Shown: positions 33,579-41,967 of the stretch, piece after piece
How the letters are laid out: each line of letters opens with the position of its first letter
Position numbering within the stretch: position 1 is the first letter of the stretch
Assembly: GCA_020437105.1 (NCBI GenBank)
Contig: JAGQWR010000058.1
Location: 1 to 50,254, forward strand
Origin: Saprospiraceae bacterium
GTDB taxonomy: Bacteria; Bacteroidota; Bacteroidia; Chitinophagales; Saprospiraceae
Reading direction: 5' to 3'
DNA length: 50,254 nt
Program-made: the position numbers and the translations under genes
The notes under the pieces: model-generated
The model's database searches: none
What the model was told of the DNA's origin: nothing
Seen by the model: only the letters and a program-made list of their open reading frames with translations

Positions 33579-35198
33579 ATGAAAAGGAACCTGCTCATAA
33601 TTATTCTAAACCTGGGTTTGTTTGCTTTTGCGAATGGCCAATCTGTACTCCAGAAAAGGGTGACGGTAAACTATGAGGACCTGTCTTTACAAGCAGCACT
33701 GGTAGATCTCGAACAGCGCTACCACCTCGCTTTTTCGTATAGCAGTGACCTTATCCGATTGGATGTTCCGGTTCGGGCTCACTTTCAAAGAGTGGCTTTA
33801 TCGGTAGTCCTGGATGCTATCCTGAATGGTACCGGAATTGACTATGCGGAGATGAACGGCCTGATACTCCTTCGGGATAAGCCGGTAAATCAAAAGCCAC
33901 AATTAACCAGTCGTGAATCGGTTGGAAAGGAAAAAGAATTAGAAGCGCAGTTGGAACAAATCCTGGCGGGTACTCCTCCCTGGAAAGATCCGAATTTGCT
34001 GGTAAGACCCATTTTGGTGTCAACGCCGACTTCGGTAGAGCGGCTGCCGGTAGAAAAGAAATTGCCACAGCCGGATTGGGCGCTTTTGAATGAAATTCCG
34101 TTTAAGCACGGAGAAGGTCCGGCAGTACTTCAGGTATCTGTGCTGCCTTATTTAGGCAATTACATGGAGGAAAGTGATGAGATTGCTGCCAATGTATCCA
34201 TGAATCTGATTTGGGGTGTTACAGGCGGGGTCTATGGTGTTGAAGTTGGTACACTGGTAAACCTTACACTGGGAGATATGTACGGCGTTCAGTTAAGTGG
34301 CGCTACCAATGTGGTGACCGGCCCGGTCCATGGCGTTCAGCTTTCGGCAGGAGCCAATATCGCAGAAGAACGTACGAAGGGTTTGCAAATGGCGGGAGTC
34401 GGAAACTACAGCCGGATTTTGCAGGGCGTTCAGATATCTACTGTCCTTAATGTAGTAAGCTGGCGGGCAGGTGGATTGCAGGTTAGTGGTGTTGGAAATA
34501 TCGCGCTTGGACATACCAGTTCAGTGAGTCAGATTTCCGGATTGCTAAACGTAAATCGAGGAACCTCCGGGATTCAGACGAGCACCCTGTTGAATGTTTC
34601 GAAAGATGTTGCTGTAGGCCAGATTGGATTAATAAATATCGGCCGGGAAGTTGAAGGCTTTCAATTGGGACTAATCAATATTGCGGACACAGTCACCGGG
34701 CCTTCGATCGGCTTGCTAAACATTGTAAAAAGAGGCTATAACCGATTTGACATTTCTACTTCGGAAGTACTTTGGGTTCAGAGTGGCTGGGCACTTGGTT
34801 CGCCCCATTTTTACAACCTCATTCAGTTTGGATATCGGGGAAACGACGGTCGGGCAAATGCAAGTTGGGGCCTGGGATATGGCATCGGCACCCGCTTATT
34901 TACCACCAAATCCTGGTTGTCGAATGTAGAGGTTTTTGCCTGGCATATTAATGAAGAAAAGTTCTGGACAAAAGAAATGAACTGGCTGGGGCAGGTACGC
35001 CTGCTGATTGAAAAAGACAAAGGCTGGTTTCGGCATTTGTATTTCGGACCGGTATTCAATATTTCAGCTTCAAGGCTGAATGCGACCGAAGCCGGACTAA
35101 ATGGAACAAAATTGGCACCCTACAACCTGGTTGATCGTGCTGCGAAAGATACAAGTATAAAAGCCTGGGTCGGTTTAAACGCCGGGTTCAGGTTCTAG
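33579..35198 (+). CDS. STN-domain protein with surface-repeat (LA_2272-like) region
   Basis: A 539-aa exported protein. Signal peptide (1-20), then an STN domain (about 26-100; YEDLSLQAALVDLEQRY, FSYSSDLIRLDV) as in TonB-dependent transducers. A charged linker (105-170) follows. At about 208-382 come ten or more short repeats of the form GVQxSxxxNV, about 15-17 residues each (YGVQLSGATNV, HGVQLSAGANI, KGLQMAGVGNY, QGVQISTVLNV), like the LA_2272 surface repeats. The last 150 residues look like a beta-barrel end (FYNLIQFGYRG, then a final AGFRF with a C-terminal Phe). There is no TonB box receptor barrel of usual size. Gene order suggests it senses or executes the sigma/FecR response. Confidence 0.78.
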   Translation: MKRNLLIIILNLGLFAFANGQSVLQKRVTVNYEDLSLQAALVDLEQRYHLAFSYSSDLIRLDVPVRAHFQRVALSVVLDAILNGTGIDYAEMNGLILLRDKPVNQKPQLTSRESVGKEKELEAQLEQILAGTPPWKDPNLLVRPILVSTPTSVERLPVEKKLPQPDWALLNEIPFKHGEGPAVLQVSVLPYLGNYMEESDEIAANVSMNLIWGVTGGVYGVEVGTLVNLTLGDMYGVQLSGATNVVTGPVHGVQLSAGANIAEERTKGLQMAGVGNYSRILQGVQISTVLNVVSWRAGGLQVSGVGNIALGHTSSVSQISGLLNVNRGTSGIQTSTLLNVSKDVAVGQIGLINIGREVEGFQLGLINIADTVTGPSIGLLNIVKRGYNRFDISTSEVLWVQSGWALGSPHFYNLIQFGYRGNDGRANASWGLGYGIGTRLFTTKSWLSNVEVFAWHINEEKFWTKEMNWLGQVRLLIEKDKGWFRHLYFGPVFNISASRLNATEAGLNGTKLAPYNLVDRAAKDTSIKAWVGLNAGFRF

Positions 35199-35230
35199 AA
35201 AAGATTCCTGATTATTTTTTATAAAAGACG

Positions 35231-35258
35231 CCTTCCGGCGAATTGATACACCGGAAGC
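35231..35258. other. inverted repeat overlapping the next promoter
   Basis: CTTCCGG and CCGGAAG flank 12 bases that include the -33 TTG (35243-35245) of the gene at 35294. No T-run follows, so an operator is as likely as a weak terminator for the STN gene. Confidence 0.3.
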
Positions 35259-35272
35259 CTTGAATTTCTTTG
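35243..35272 (+). promoter_or_regulatory. putative promoter of the small outer-membrane-like gene
   Basis: TTG (35243-35245), 19 bases, TTTCTTTG (35265-35272), one mismatch from TAnnTTTG. The surrounding CCTTGAATTTCTTTGA recurs almost unchanged upstream of the GIN gene (35966-35980). Confidence 0.45.
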
Positions 35273-35293
35273 ACTTAATCTAACTGTTTTATC

Positions 35294-35941
35294 ATGAAAC
35301 GAATATTGTTTTTGTTTAGCCTGATTTGCCTGGCGAGCAATATGCAAGCCCAGGATCATACTCTTATGGGTGGATCTGGTCGCTTCGGCTTTTTTGTCAG
35401 TCCGATGATCGAATCGGGCCCAATTGCCGGTGAACGATCCAATCTTCCGGGAGCCGGATTAGCCTTTATCATCGGCAACGGATTTCTTGGAGCCTATACT
35501 TCGGTTGGTGTTGATTTGAATCCAATTATTGATGGTTTCGAACCCGATCGTATTGATATGGCCCAAGTTGGCCTTTGGCTGGGTTATTCTCCCGGCCAGA
35601 ATTCCCTGATCCATCCTGTTTTTGATATCAAAGCAGGTTGGGGAGCGATTGATTTCGACTACCGGGATTTTGAAGATCCCTTCCTGAACGACTTCTTTGA
35701 TATTAATGATTTTGACGAAGTCGATAATGTGGCGATTATTCACCCTTCGGCTGGTTTGGAGCTGAATCTGACCTGCTTCATGCGCATCAATTTTAATGCC
35801 GGTTATCGCTGGACAGAAGGCGTTAATCAGCCGAGTGTAGGCGATTCAGACTTTACAGGCTGGACATATACTGCTGGCCTGAAGCTGGGCTTTTTCGGCC
35901 GCTCCTACAATCATAGAAACCGGCACAGCCATTGGTGGTAA
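35294..35941 (+). CDS. small outer-membrane beta-barrel-like protein
   Basis: A 215-aa exported protein with signal peptide (1-20, ending MQAQ). The mature part alternates hydrophobic and polar residues in strand-like runs (FGFFVSPMIESG, FLGAYTSVGVDLNP, QVGLWLGYSPG, MRINFNAGYRW, YTAGLKLGFFG), as in eight-stranded barrels of the outer membrane. A very acidic Asp/Phe-rich loop lies at about 115-140, and the tail is basic and His-rich. No named family. Its promoter shares a motif with the GIN gene, so both may belong to the same response as the sigma/FecR group upstream. Confidence 0.7.
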   Translation: MKRILFLFSLICLASNMQAQDHTLMGGSGRFGFFVSPMIESGPIAGERSNLPGAGLAFIIGNGFLGAYTSVGVDLNPIIDGFEPDRIDMAQVGLWLGYSPGQNSLIHPVFDIKAGWGAIDFDYRDFEDPFLNDFFDINDFDEVDNVAIIHPSAGLELNLTCFMRINFNAGYRWTEGVNQPSVGDSDFTGWTYTAGLKLGFFGRSYNHRNRHSHWW

Positions 35942-36006
35942 CGGTTAAATAATACCCCAATTTATCCTTGAATTCTTTGAAAAATTTAGTGAAAAATTAT
36001 CCGACT

Positions 36007-36744
36007 ATGAAAAATCAATTGGTATTTGCCCTGATGGGCCTCATTCTTTTTACACTCCCTTCCTGCCTTTATTTTGATGACGATAATAATGGCATATTTA
36101 ATTGCGTCAATGGAGAAGGGCCGGTAGAGTCTTTTGAACTCTTTGTTCCACCGTTTAGTGGTGTGGAAATTTCCGGATCTATGGATGTTTATATTACACA
36201 GGGCCCCGAACAGTTAGTCATTGTAGAAGGCCAGGAAAACATCGTTGACGAGATCGACAATGATGTGAATAACGGAGTTTGGGATATTGACTTTAAAGGT
36301 TGTATCCGCGACTACGAAAATATTAAGGTGTATATCACGATCCCGGATGTCAATTACCTGAAAGTTTCCGGTTCCGGAAAAATTGTAAGCGAGAATGTCA
36401 TCGTCACCGAAGATATGGTACTCCGTATTTCAGGTTCCGGAGAAATTGATCTCGGATTGGAATGCGAATCGGTTGACGGTAAAATTTCAGGCTCCGGCGA
36501 AGTAAATTTGGAAGGACTGGCTGAAAAAATTGATTTCAGTATCTCCGGCTCCGGTGATTTGAATGCATTCGGTATGGAAACCCAAAAGGTGGAGCTCTCT
36601 ATTTCCGGAAGCGGCGACGCGGAGGTTTGGGTAACTGAAATTCTGGATGTGAAAATCTCCGGAAGCGGGGATGTATTCTATAGAGGCTATCCGGTTATCA
36701 GTGCAGATATTTCCGGTTCCGGCGATCTGATCGACGCCAATTAA
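36007..36744 (+). CDS. head GIN domain (DUF2807) lipoprotein
   Basis: A 245-aa exported protein with a lipoprotein signal (Cys at about 20, LPSC). The GIN/DUF2807 beta-helix is marked by the repeated SGSG[DEK] turn, seen eight or so times at intervals of about 18-22 residues from residue 120 on (VSGSGKI, ISGSGEID, ISGSGEVN, ISGSGDLN, ISGSGDAE). The family is common in Bacteroidota as putative outer-membrane or surface auto-transporter adhesin-like proteins; the role is unknown. A TTG at 35968 would add 13 residues, but it lies in a shared promoter-like motif, so I start at the ATG at 36007. Confidence 0.85.
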   Translation: MKNQLVFALMGLILFTLPSCLYFDDDNNGIFNCVNGEGPVESFELFVPPFSGVEISGSMDVYITQGPEQLVIVEGQENIVDEIDNDVNNGVWDIDFKGCIRDYENIKVYITIPDVNYLKVSGSGKIVSENVIVTEDMVLRISGSGEIDLGLECESVDGKISGSGEVNLEGLAEKIDFSISGSGDLNAFGMETQKVELSISGSGDAEVWVTEILDVKISGSGDVFYRGYPVISADISGSGDLIDAN

Positions 36745-36773
36745 AAACTATTCTAATACAGTTCCTACATAAC

Positions 36774-36808
36774 AAGGGCCTGACGACAAGCGTCAGGCCC
36801 TTTTGTTT
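36774..36808 (+). terminator. rho-independent terminator after the GIN gene
   Basis: AAGGGCCTGACG pairs with CGTCAGGCCCTT over a 4-5-base loop, followed by a T-rich run. It lies 30 bases after the stop. Confidence 0.88.
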
Positions 36809-37038
36809 AGGGTGTTTATCCCAATACAAACAACGAAGGGTGTTGTAAGTATCAGAGTGCATTTAATCAACACAATGAATCATTCTGATCCAGGCCAATT
36901 GGCTCTGAAACAGTCGTGCTGAAATCTTAAAAGGGTTTTTGTTGTACTTCCTAAAACGATCAATAATGATCAAATATCTTATCGGTACATGGGACGGATA
37001 CCCTGAAAATAGGGTAATCGGTAAAAGGAGAGAATCTG

Positions 37039-37061
37039 TGACTGGCTATAAATGCCAGTCA
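37039..37061. other. hairpin downstream of the membrane protein gene
   Basis: TGACTGGC and GCCAGTCA form a perfect 8-bp stem with a 7-base loop, 34 bases past the stop of the minus-strand gene at 37095. Without a T-run it is a weak terminator at best. Confidence 0.35.
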
Positions 37062-37094
37062 ACTTATCAAATATACTAACTTCCTGTAATTAGT

Positions 37095-37553
37095 TCAAGT
37101 TTTCTTATCAAGACTGTGATATAACCAATCACATTGTAAGCCAAGTCCCATTTCTGCCAGATAACAAAGTCCGGCGGGCACCGCTGAAGCCAGTCCAAGA
37201 TAGAGTAGGGGAAGGTTCAAACTACGGGCACTTGTAAATACCGCTATACAATTTCCAGCGGCAAATACCAGAAATAAAAAGAAATACCGAATCTTCTGGA
37301 CTTCCCGAAAGTGTAAAAGCTTCTCCTTGAAAATCGGGATTGCACAAATTTGAAAAAGACTTCGTGTACTTGCTATGGCCCAAATAATCAGAGAAAGAGG
37401 TAAAAGCAGACCATAAGGCAGCAGACCGGGCCAGGAATCCTTAAAAAAGGAAAACCCTCCAATGATCAATAGAAAAAGAATCCCCGAGAAAAAGAGCATT
37501 GCTATCAGCCATTTTCTAAGAAAACGCTGAAAGGAAAGGATTCTTTGCTGCAT
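37095..37553 (-). CDS. small integral membrane protein, unknown function
   Basis: A 152-aa protein with four predicted membrane helices (about residues 14-34, 45-62, 88-108 and 112-132) and short basic loops (LRKW, FREVQKIRYF). I recognise no family. Its ATG overlaps the hutU stop codon (TAATG), so it is translationally coupled to urocanate hydratase. A role in histidine or urocanate uptake would be a guess; four helices are few for a transporter. Confidence 0.7.
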   Translation of the reverse strand: MQQRILSFQRFLRKWLIAMLFFSGILFLLIIGGFSFFKDSWPGLLPYGLLLPLSLIIWAIASTRSLFQICAIPIFKEKLLHFREVQKIRYFFLFLVFAAGNCIAVFTSARSLNLPLLYLGLASAVPAGLCYLAEMGLGLQCDWLYHSLDKKT

Positions 37554-39580
37554 TATTCGGCCTTGAAAGCACTGTCCAGCAGGTCTTCATCCGGGATGTT
37601 AGGTAGAGTGATCCTAAAATCCGGATACTGCTCCATGGTGCGTTTTGCCGTGTCCATCGCATGCGGATTCCGGGCCCAGCTTCTTCGGGCAATCCCATTG
37701 TTTACATCCCAGAATAACATGGACTTTAAACGGGTTTCACATGCCGGACTGCCATCCAGTACCATTCCAAAACCGCCATTGATTACCTCACCCCAGCCAA
37801 CACCACCACCGTTGTGCAGCGAGACCCAGGTGGCTCCGCGAAAGCTATCACCGATAACATTGTGAACCGCCATATCTGCTGTAAAACGTGATCCATCGTA
37901 AATGTTTGCTGTTTCCCGGAAGGGGCTGTCTGTACCTGATACATCGTGGTGATCCCGGCCTAATACCACTGGTCCGGATAATTCTCCGGCAGCAATTGCT
38001 TTATTAAATGCCTGTGCGATCCGTATCCGTCCTTCAGAGTCGGCATAGAGAATGCGCGACTTTGATCCGACCACCGGAATGTTTTCATCAGCGGCTTCAA
38101 TCCAGATCAAGTTATCCTGTAGTTGCGACTGAATAGCGTCCGGAGCATCCAAAATCATTTCCCGAATGACTTCGGCCGCTATGGCATCCGTTTTATCCAA
38201 ATCTGCTTTCGCTCCACTGGTACATACCCACCGGAAGGGCCCAAAACCATAATCGAAACACATAGGGCCCATGATATCTTCTACATAGGAGGGATAGCGA
38301 TAGGTGCCTTCGGCCTCGTTTTTCCAAACAGTGGCGCCAGCTTTGCCTGCTTCTACCAAAAAGGCATTTCCATAATCCCAGAAATACATGCCATTTTCGC
38401 AAAGCGTATTGATGGCCGCAACGTGGCGTCGGAGGGTGCTGCGTACTTCCTCCATAAAGCGCGGTTTATCCTGGTCGAGGAGGGCTTTTGCTTCCGCGAA
38501 TGTATAACCGATCGGACAATATCCCAGGTCGTCAATATTGTGTAAGGAGGTCTGGTCACTTCCTAATTCTACATGAATATTATCGGCGGCCAGTTTTTCC
38601 CACAAGGCCACGATATTGCCATGGTAAACTAAAGCTACTGCTTCTTTATTCCGTCGGGCTTCTTCCATCCGCTGAATGAGCGATTCAATGGAGGTAAAGA
38701 CATTTTCTTTTTGAATATAACCATCCGTTACGCGTTGGTGCACGGCATCGTCATCTACTTCGGCAATAATGCCTACGGCTCCGGTAATAACGGCTGCAAG
38801 CGCCTGTGCGCCCGACATGCCCCCCAGTCCGGAAGTGATATACACATGCCCACCCAGATTTTCAGTACCCAGGCCGAGCTTGCGTCCGGCGTTAAGCAAG
38901 GTAATAGTGGTACCATGTACAATTCCCTGCGGACCAATATACATAAAGGAGCCAGCTGTCATTTGTCCGTAGGACGTAACGCCCAACGCATTGTACCTGT
39001 TCCAGTCATCCTTGCTGGAATAATTTGGAATCATCATTCCGTTGGTCACTACTACCCGTGGCGCTCCCGGATGTGAAGGAAACAATCCCATCGGATGACC
39101 GGAGTAAAGGACCAGGGTTTGCTCTTCGGTCATTTCTGCGAGGTACTGCATGGTAAGCAGATACTGGGCCCAGTTTTGGAATACGGCTCCGTTGCCACCG
39201 TAGGTAATCAGCTCATGTGGGTGCTTTGCCACCTTGAGATCCAGATTGTTTTGGATCATCAACATGATCGCTGCAGCCTGTGGTGTTTTGGCAGGATATT
39301 CTTCAATTGGCCGGGCATACATCGGGTAATCCGGCCGGAAACGGTGCATGTAAATACGTCCGAAGGTTTCCAGCTCACGGGCAAATTCAGGAGCCAGGAT
39401 GGCATGATGTTCGGGCTTAAAATAGCGCAACGCATTGCGAAGAGCCAGTTTTTTCTCCTTGTCGGAAAGCACGTCTTCGATTACCCGTTTAGGGGCGTGA
39501 CTGACATTTGAATCTAATGGCTTTAAGGCTGGGAGTACATGAGGGATACCTTCGAGAATCGCTTGCTGAAATGGAGTCAT
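37553..39580 (-). CDS. hutU: urocanate hydratase
   Basis: A 675-aa NAD-dependent enzyme that converts urocanate to imidazolonepropionate, the second step of histidine breakdown. Markers are YGGNGAVFQNWAQYLLTMQY near the N-terminus, the NAD-binding HVYITSGLGGMSGAQALAA (about 240-258), FDYGFGPFRWVCTSG (about 445-460) with the active-site Cys, and GRDHHDVSGTDSPFRET. The length is about 120 residues above the 555-aa proteobacterial type and suits the longer Bacteroidota form. The other hut genes (hutH, hutI, hutG) are not in this window. A membrane protein gene follows in overlap. Confidence 0.95.
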   Translation of the reverse strand: MTPFQQAILEGIPHVLPALKPLDSNVSHAPKRVIEDVLSDKEKKLALRNALRYFKPEHHAILAPEFARELETFGRIYMHRFRPDYPMYARPIEEYPAKTPQAAAIMLMIQNNLDLKVAKHPHELITYGGNGAVFQNWAQYLLTMQYLAEMTEEQTLVLYSGHPMGLFPSHPGAPRVVVTNGMMIPNYSSKDDWNRYNALGVTSYGQMTAGSFMYIGPQGIVHGTTITLLNAGRKLGLGTENLGGHVYITSGLGGMSGAQALAAVITGAVGIIAEVDDDAVHQRVTDGYIQKENVFTSIESLIQRMEEARRNKEAVALVYHGNIVALWEKLAADNIHVELGSDQTSLHNIDDLGYCPIGYTFAEAKALLDQDKPRFMEEVRSTLRRHVAAINTLCENGMYFWDYGNAFLVEAGKAGATVWKNEAEGTYRYPSYVEDIMGPMCFDYGFGPFRWVCTSGAKADLDKTDAIAAEVIREMILDAPDAIQSQLQDNLIWIEAADENIPVVGSKSRILYADSEGRIRIAQAFNKAIAAGELSGPVVLGRDHHDVSGTDSPFRETANIYDGSRFTADMAVHNVIGDSFRGATWVSLHNGGGVGWGEVINGGFGMVLDGSPACETRLKSMLFWDVNNGIARRSWARNPHAMDTAKRTMEQYPDFRITLPNIPDEDLLDSAFKAE

Positions 39581-39599
39581 TGCCGGGCTGATTTTGGCT

Positions 39600-39607
39600 C
39601 AAAAATA
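39600..39607 (-). promoter_or_regulatory. -7 promoter element of hutU
   Basis: On the minus strand TATTTTTG matches TAnnTTTG exactly, 19 bases before the ATG. No clear -33 TTG. Confidence 0.4.
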
Positions 39608-39622
39608 CGCAATCTAATTCGT

Positions 39623-39934
39623 TTAAAACCACCAATCCAAGTTAAGTCCCGCTGTATATTGCGCTATGACGGGGTCGGGTTCGACTTTTAATCCTTTGTA
39701 AATTGCTCCTAATTGCGCGGTACCAAATGCGGTGATGTTTAGATTTTCGGTAAGAAAAATCCGGCCTCCTACTTCAAATACCCAAAGTCGGGCCTCATTG
39801 AATGCAGCCGAACGTGTCTGGTAATGAGGAGTTGGATTGATTATACCTGGAGAAGTGTAAACATCAATGGGATCAAACGTATAGGCCTCCAGACGATTGT
39901 AGTTAAATTTAAAAGCGAAATAAGGACTGCATTT
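39623..39934 (-). pseudogene. 3' remnant of an outer-membrane beta-barrel protein gene
   Basis: Reading the minus strand, an open frame of 103 residues without any Met ends in TAGLNLDWWF and a TAA at 39623. It shows barrel-strand patterns: SPYFAFKFNYNRLEAYTF, ARLWVFEVGGRIFLTENLN, ITAFGTAQLGAIYKGLKV. The frame is closed by TAG at 39935 and has no ATG, GTG or TTG at a useful place, so only the C-terminal strands of a once larger porin-like or OmpA-barrel-like protein remain. Upstream to 40125 no matching coding sequence is found, which points to a deletion or replacement of the 5' part. Confidence 0.65.
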
Positions 39935-40125
39935 CTACGTGATAACACCAGAAAAAAACAGGAATATGGCGCTATCAGGAAGTATCGCTAATCTCTGAAA
40001 AATTTGTCAGGCAAATAGTTATCAAGATGCCAAGGATATCCGCTTATTGTTATTCTTTGTTAAAATCTATCCCAATCCCAAACCACTTGCGCTTGGGTAT
40101 ATCAAGGAGTAATGCAATCGTATTT
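39935..40125. other. non-coding stretch beside the barrel remnant
   Basis: Together with the remnant this makes a 545-base gap. I see no gene, promoter or clear repeat; it is AT-rich and probably debris of the same rearrangement. Confidence 0.35.
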
Positions 40126-41832
40126 CTATTTACTGATAGCTAATTTATGCGTCGACATACCTTGTCCCGGAGAATCGAGTTTTACGATGTAAAGACCATT
40201 TGCCAATTCGGGTAAAATCAGGTCGATTATATTTAAACCTTTGGTGCAGGGTCTTTTTTCTTCCCAGTACAATCGGCCTTGGATGTCAAAAAGTTGGAGT
40301 GTGATGGTTTCGTCAAAACTGCCAATCCATTGAATGTTTAATTCGCCTGTACTGGGATTCGGACTTATTTTCAAATTTGCACTTGCATCCTGACCAGGAG
40401 TTGGATAAATCAAATTGATATAGGAACGAGAGGTGGCGTCCAAATTGGAAAGATCGATTTCTCCTCCAAGCATGTTGATATTTAGTCGCATAAAATCTTC
40501 CTCACCGGGTTGGGCCATGACTTTTGCATGCTCCCCAAATGAAAGTTTGGAATCAGGTGGAAGGTCCATGGTAATTTGATTGGAGGCGAGGTTTGAAAGA
40601 TTCGGTTCAAAGGATTTTAGTTTTAGGGTATTGTTGATACGAAGATGGCTTCCTTCGCTTAAAATGATGGTGCCGCCTGTACGGAGGAGTAAAATGCCAA
40701 AGCCATCCTGACCATAATACAAGGTACTGCCGGAAGCGACCTCCAGCGCACCTCCTTTTCGGAATTGCATACAGGCTGTTCTTCCATTTAAATCAAGTTG
40801 GCCACCCTTATAAATAAATTTTCTATTCTTTTGAAAAAGCACATCAATCCAGGATTCCATACATATATTACCTCCATCCTGTACCAGGTTTACTATATGT
40901 CTGATCGAATCACTCCCATCTACGAGTCCACCTCTGAATTGAGTAAATAATTGATAGGATAAACTTTCGTAATAGTCTATATTGATATTAATAGTAGCCG
41001 GAGTATCAATATTTTGAATCAGTTCGGCATCAATAAAATACTGGTTTGCGGAGCTGGGATATTGATCAGGCCAAGCTCCGTTTAAGGCTAAATAATTCGT
41101 ACCCCAGCCGGAATAGGTACTAATTTGATATAGAGGAACTTCATAACTGGTCCCGTTAAATAACCATTCTGGAATAAGACAAGTTTGAATTTGATTCTGG
41201 TCGTAATCTTCCTGTAAATAAAGACCACCTAAAGAAAAAATTGCTTCATTAAGTGGAGCAGAAATTTGATTAGGAGTGATTTTATAAATAAATTCTCTTA
41301 ACCAATTTTCTTCAAAAGGCTCGGTTGTTACACATCCCGTATAATCACCGTTCAGGGCTACGTTTGAATGATACCTCATGTTAAATCCGGTACTGTCTTC
41401 ATTCATAAACTGGATGCCGGTTATTGCACCAGAACATAATTCACCTGGGCAATCAGCTGTTGAATTTAAACTCATTCCTGTAGTACCTGACCATATTTGG
41501 AGCAGGTATATTGCATTCGGATTTAGCAATACTTTATTTGACTCATAAAATTTATAGCGAATAAAGACGGAGCGACTTGTATCAATCTGATCCATAGCAA
41601 GCATCAATTTCGTGGATACTATATCTACATTGATGCAGATACTACTATCAATAGTACCATTCCAGGTGTTTTCCAGCGTTTGATAAATCGTCCAGTTTAC
41701 AGGTTGAGATATCATCGTACCGGAATCTCCATAACAAGGGATAAGTTCTAATTCGGAAAAGTTGCCAGACCATTGGGCAGATAAAGGTAGGTTCAGGCAT
41801 AGCAATGCCGTAGCAAGTGTAAATACTTTCAT
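40126..41832 (-). CDS. secreted protein with T9SS type A sorting domain
   Basis: A 568-aa protein: signal peptide (1-19, ending LSAQ), a long beta-rich region with scattered Cys (about 30-300), a beta-helix-like region near 320-430 (LDLNGRTACMQFRKGGALEV, TLYYGQDGFGILLLRTGG, GSHLRINNTLKLKS) and a T9SS type A sorting domain (about 490-568: ISPNPSTGELNIQW, then NGLYIVKLDS). It should be surface-exposed or released. The middle resembles right-handed beta-helix surface proteins, but I cannot give a function. No partner genes within 130 bases. Confidence 0.8.
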   Translation of the reverse strand: MKVFTLATALLCLNLPLSAQWSGNFSELELIPCYGDSGTMISQPVNWTIYQTLENTWNGTIDSSICINVDIVSTKLMLAMDQIDTSRSVFIRYKFYESNKVLLNPNAIYLLQIWSGTTGMSLNSTADCPGELCSGAITGIQFMNEDSTGFNMRYHSNVALNGDYTGCVTTEPFEENWLREFIYKITPNQISAPLNEAIFSLGGLYLQEDYDQNQIQTCLIPEWLFNGTSYEVPLYQISTYSGWGTNYLALNGAWPDQYPSSANQYFIDAELIQNIDTPATININIDYYESLSYQLFTQFRGGLVDGSDSIRHIVNLVQDGGNICMESWIDVLFQKNRKFIYKGGQLDLNGRTACMQFRKGGALEVASGSTLYYGQDGFGILLLRTGGTIILSEGSHLRINNTLKLKSFEPNLSNLASNQITMDLPPDSKLSFGEHAKVMAQPGEEDFMRLNINMLGGEIDLSNLDATSRSYINLIYPTPGQDASANLKISPNPSTGELNIQWIGSFDETITLQLFDIQGRLYWEEKRPCTKGLNIIDLILPELANGLYIVKLDSPGQGMSTHKLAISK

Positions 41833-41967
41833 CTGGTGTTGTTTTAAGGTGTGTGTTGAGAAACAGTTATTTTTGTTTCACCTTAAAGTTGTCAAAATAC
41901 CAGAAGAATATCTATTTGAATTTAGTCTTAACGATTGCATTTGCCCTCTTCTTCGCTTATTTATTCC

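Larger units (their letters stand above)
36745..37094. other. 350-base convergent intergenic region
   Basis: No gene is supported. It contains the GIN terminator (36774-36808), a TACCCT/AGGGTA hairpin (36999-37016) and a TGACTGGC/GCCAGTCA hairpin (37039-37061). Confidence 0.5.

Noticed and set aside
39926..39979. A short plus-strand frame (about 18 codons ending TAA at 39979) that reads like the charged helical tail of a protein
   Set aside because: Too short, no start, and no matching upstream sequence; could be chance.
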